DNA from: CAWACC01 sp964390695 | Lineage (GTDB): Bacteria; Chlamydiota; Chlamydiia; Chlamydiales; Parachlamydiaceae | Direction of reading: 5' to 3' | Assembly: GCA_964390695.1 (NCBI GenBank) | Contig: CAYMKI010000163.1 | Location: 1-6,788 of the forward strand | Length of the DNA stretch: 6,788 nucleotides | In this document: in pieces, positions 5,794 through 6,788 of the stretch | Layout: each line of letters starts with the position of its first letter | Position numbering within the stretch: the first letter of the stretch is position 1 | Translations under genes and position numbers: made by a program | Notes under the pieces: model-generated | Told to the model about the DNA's origin: nothing | Databases searched by the model: none | Seen by the model: the letters and a program-made list of their open reading frames with translations, nothing else

Positions 5794-6788
5794 TCACCCC
5801 ATAGCCAGGGATTTATCAATAGCTTCGGAAAGCTTCTCCTCTATATGGCTAAATCCATTTTTTGCGGCTATTTTTAACAATTCTACATAGTGTCTTTTGT
5901 TTATCTTATCCCAATCGATATCTGTTGCAGACATCGCCGAGCTGCTGCTCTGTGGATTAGCATAGAACTGTTCGATGTGATGTAGGCAAGAGCACTTGAA
6001 TTCTTCTACATTATAAATAAATCCTAAATTCAGTACACCGATCAGTTCAGCGGGGGCAAGAGACTTTTTCTTTATGAGATTCATCATTAAGTCCACACAA
6101 TAATCAAACAAGTCTGTCATTTCGATCTCGTGAGCATACATGAAAAGCTCCTGCAATGGCTCAAACGCCAAAGCAGACGCATCAAATTCTCCCTCATAAA
6201 TAAATTGCACTAAATACTGCAAACATACTGCTGTATGAGGTAATTGAACTTCGCATTCTCGTCCTTCTTTAAAGCCGGATTTCAACATACGTTCAAAATA
6301 GGGGCTTTTTAAAGTCATCATCAACTTATGCACGGGTATTTTTACGTTATCGTTGCATATCAAAGTTAAATCGGTTTGTGTAGCGCTCTTTGCATATGCA
6401 TATAACTCCTTTCCTTTTGAAGCTGGATGGTGCGTATATCTTTTTTGAGTTAGAAGAAATACTTTTGTGTTATTAAAATTAGTTGAAGGAGACCAGAGCA
6501 TATCTAGTTTGTATATAGGGCATTCGGGAAATATAGAGTTATTGATGTCATTAGTTAGAGGTTCTGGTTCACCTTCTGGTACACCTCCTTTGATGGTTAA
6601 CTGAAATAAGGCAGCCAATTTATTGTGTATAAATTTAGCTAGGTCCTTGGTTACCCATATACCTTTTGATGTGCTAAAGATTCCATTGTAATGATTCTTT
6701 TTCAGATCAAAAACCATATCTTGTATTTTTTTATCTACTCTATTTGCTACAAAAGGAACGAACTCTCTATATCGTTCTTTAAATTCTG
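5794..6788 (-). CDS. BTB/POZ domain protein, candidate host-directed effector (5' end outside the window)
   Basis: The frame has no stop from 6788 down to TGA at 5794-5796. ATG at 6715-6717 would give 307 residues, but the 23 full codons upstream of it read as ordinary protein (FKERYREFVPFVANRVDKK), so the start is probably beyond the edge. Numbering from that ATG, residues about 110-215 are a BTB/POZ domain: TDLTLICNDNVKIPVHKLMM, then SPYFERMLKSGFKEG, FIYEGEF and a closing helix DLFDYCVDLMMNLI. A BACK-like helical region follows to about 255, then a serine-rich linker (SSSS at 257-260) and a C-terminal helical tail. BTB domains dimerise and recruit Cullin-3 ubiquitin ligases in eukaryotes. 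Environmental chlamydiae carry expanded BTB families thought to be secreted into the host; that role is inferred here. The gene looks more AT-rich than trhO. No membrane segment is seen. Confidence 0.9.
   Translation of the reverse strand, partial: EFKERYREFVPFVANRVDKKIQDMVFDLKKNHYNGIFSTSKGIWVTKDLAKFIHNKLAALFQLTIKGGVPEGEPEPLTNDINNSIFPECPIYKLDMLWSPSTNFNNTKVFLLTQKRYTHHPASKGKELYAYAKSATQTDLTLICNDNVKIPVHKLMMTLKSPYFERMLKSGFKEGRECEVQLPHTAVCLQYLVQFIYEGEFDASALAFEPLQELFMYAHEIEMTDLFDYCVDLMMNLIKKKSLAPAELIGVLNLGFIYNVEEFKCSCLHHIEQFYANPQSSSSAMSATDIDWDKINKRHYVELLKIAAKNGFSHIEEKLSEAIDKSLAMG

Noticed and set aside
6715..6717. ATG as the true start of the BTB gene
   Set aside because: The frame stays open to the right edge and the extra codons read as normal protein, and there is no ribosome binding site before this ATG.

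Overview
The window holds five protein genes and looks like part of the chromosome of an environmental chlamydia (Parachlamydia/Protochlamydia/Waddlia-like) or a similar amoeba-associated intracellular bacterium. This is an inference from three things: a eukaryotic-type BTB/POZ protein, of a kind known to be expanded in environmental chlamydiae; a short BrnQ-type branched-chain amino acid symporter; and a large, all-helical protein of unknown function with a C-terminal membrane anchor. No rRNA, tRNA, transposase, integrase or CRISPR array was seen. The organism is not proven by the sequence alone.

Layout, left to right. (1) Positions 1-2373 (+): a long helical protein of unknown function ending in one membrane segment and a ten-residue tail. 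Its reading frame is open at the left edge, so its start may be missing. (2) Positions 2374-2703: a 330-base gap with a candidate sigma70 promoter and a 50-codon leader ORF containing four consecutive valine codons that run into a perfect 6-bp hairpin. This is the most interesting stretch, because the next gene is a branched-chain amino acid transporter. (3) Positions 2704-3861 (+): brnQ. (4) Positions 3930-4748 (+): a seven-cysteine protein resembling the DUF116 family, with its own candidate promoter next to a 12-bp palindrome. (5) Positions 4745-5719 (-): trhO, the rhodanese-type enzyme that hydroxylates wobble uridine in tRNA. It converges on the previous gene and overlaps it by four bases at the stop codons. 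(6) Positions 5794-6788 (-): a BTB/POZ protein whose frame runs off the right edge.

The genes do not form one pathway. BrnQ would supply valine, isoleucine and leucine (and perhaps methionine) to an organism that scavenges amino acids from its host. TrhO acts in tRNA decoding. The BTB protein is a candidate secreted effector acting in the host cell. The first gene and the DUF116-like gene are uncharacterised. Each gene after the first has a plausible promoter or gap of its own, except that no convincing Rho-independent terminator was found anywhere, including at the convergent overlap.
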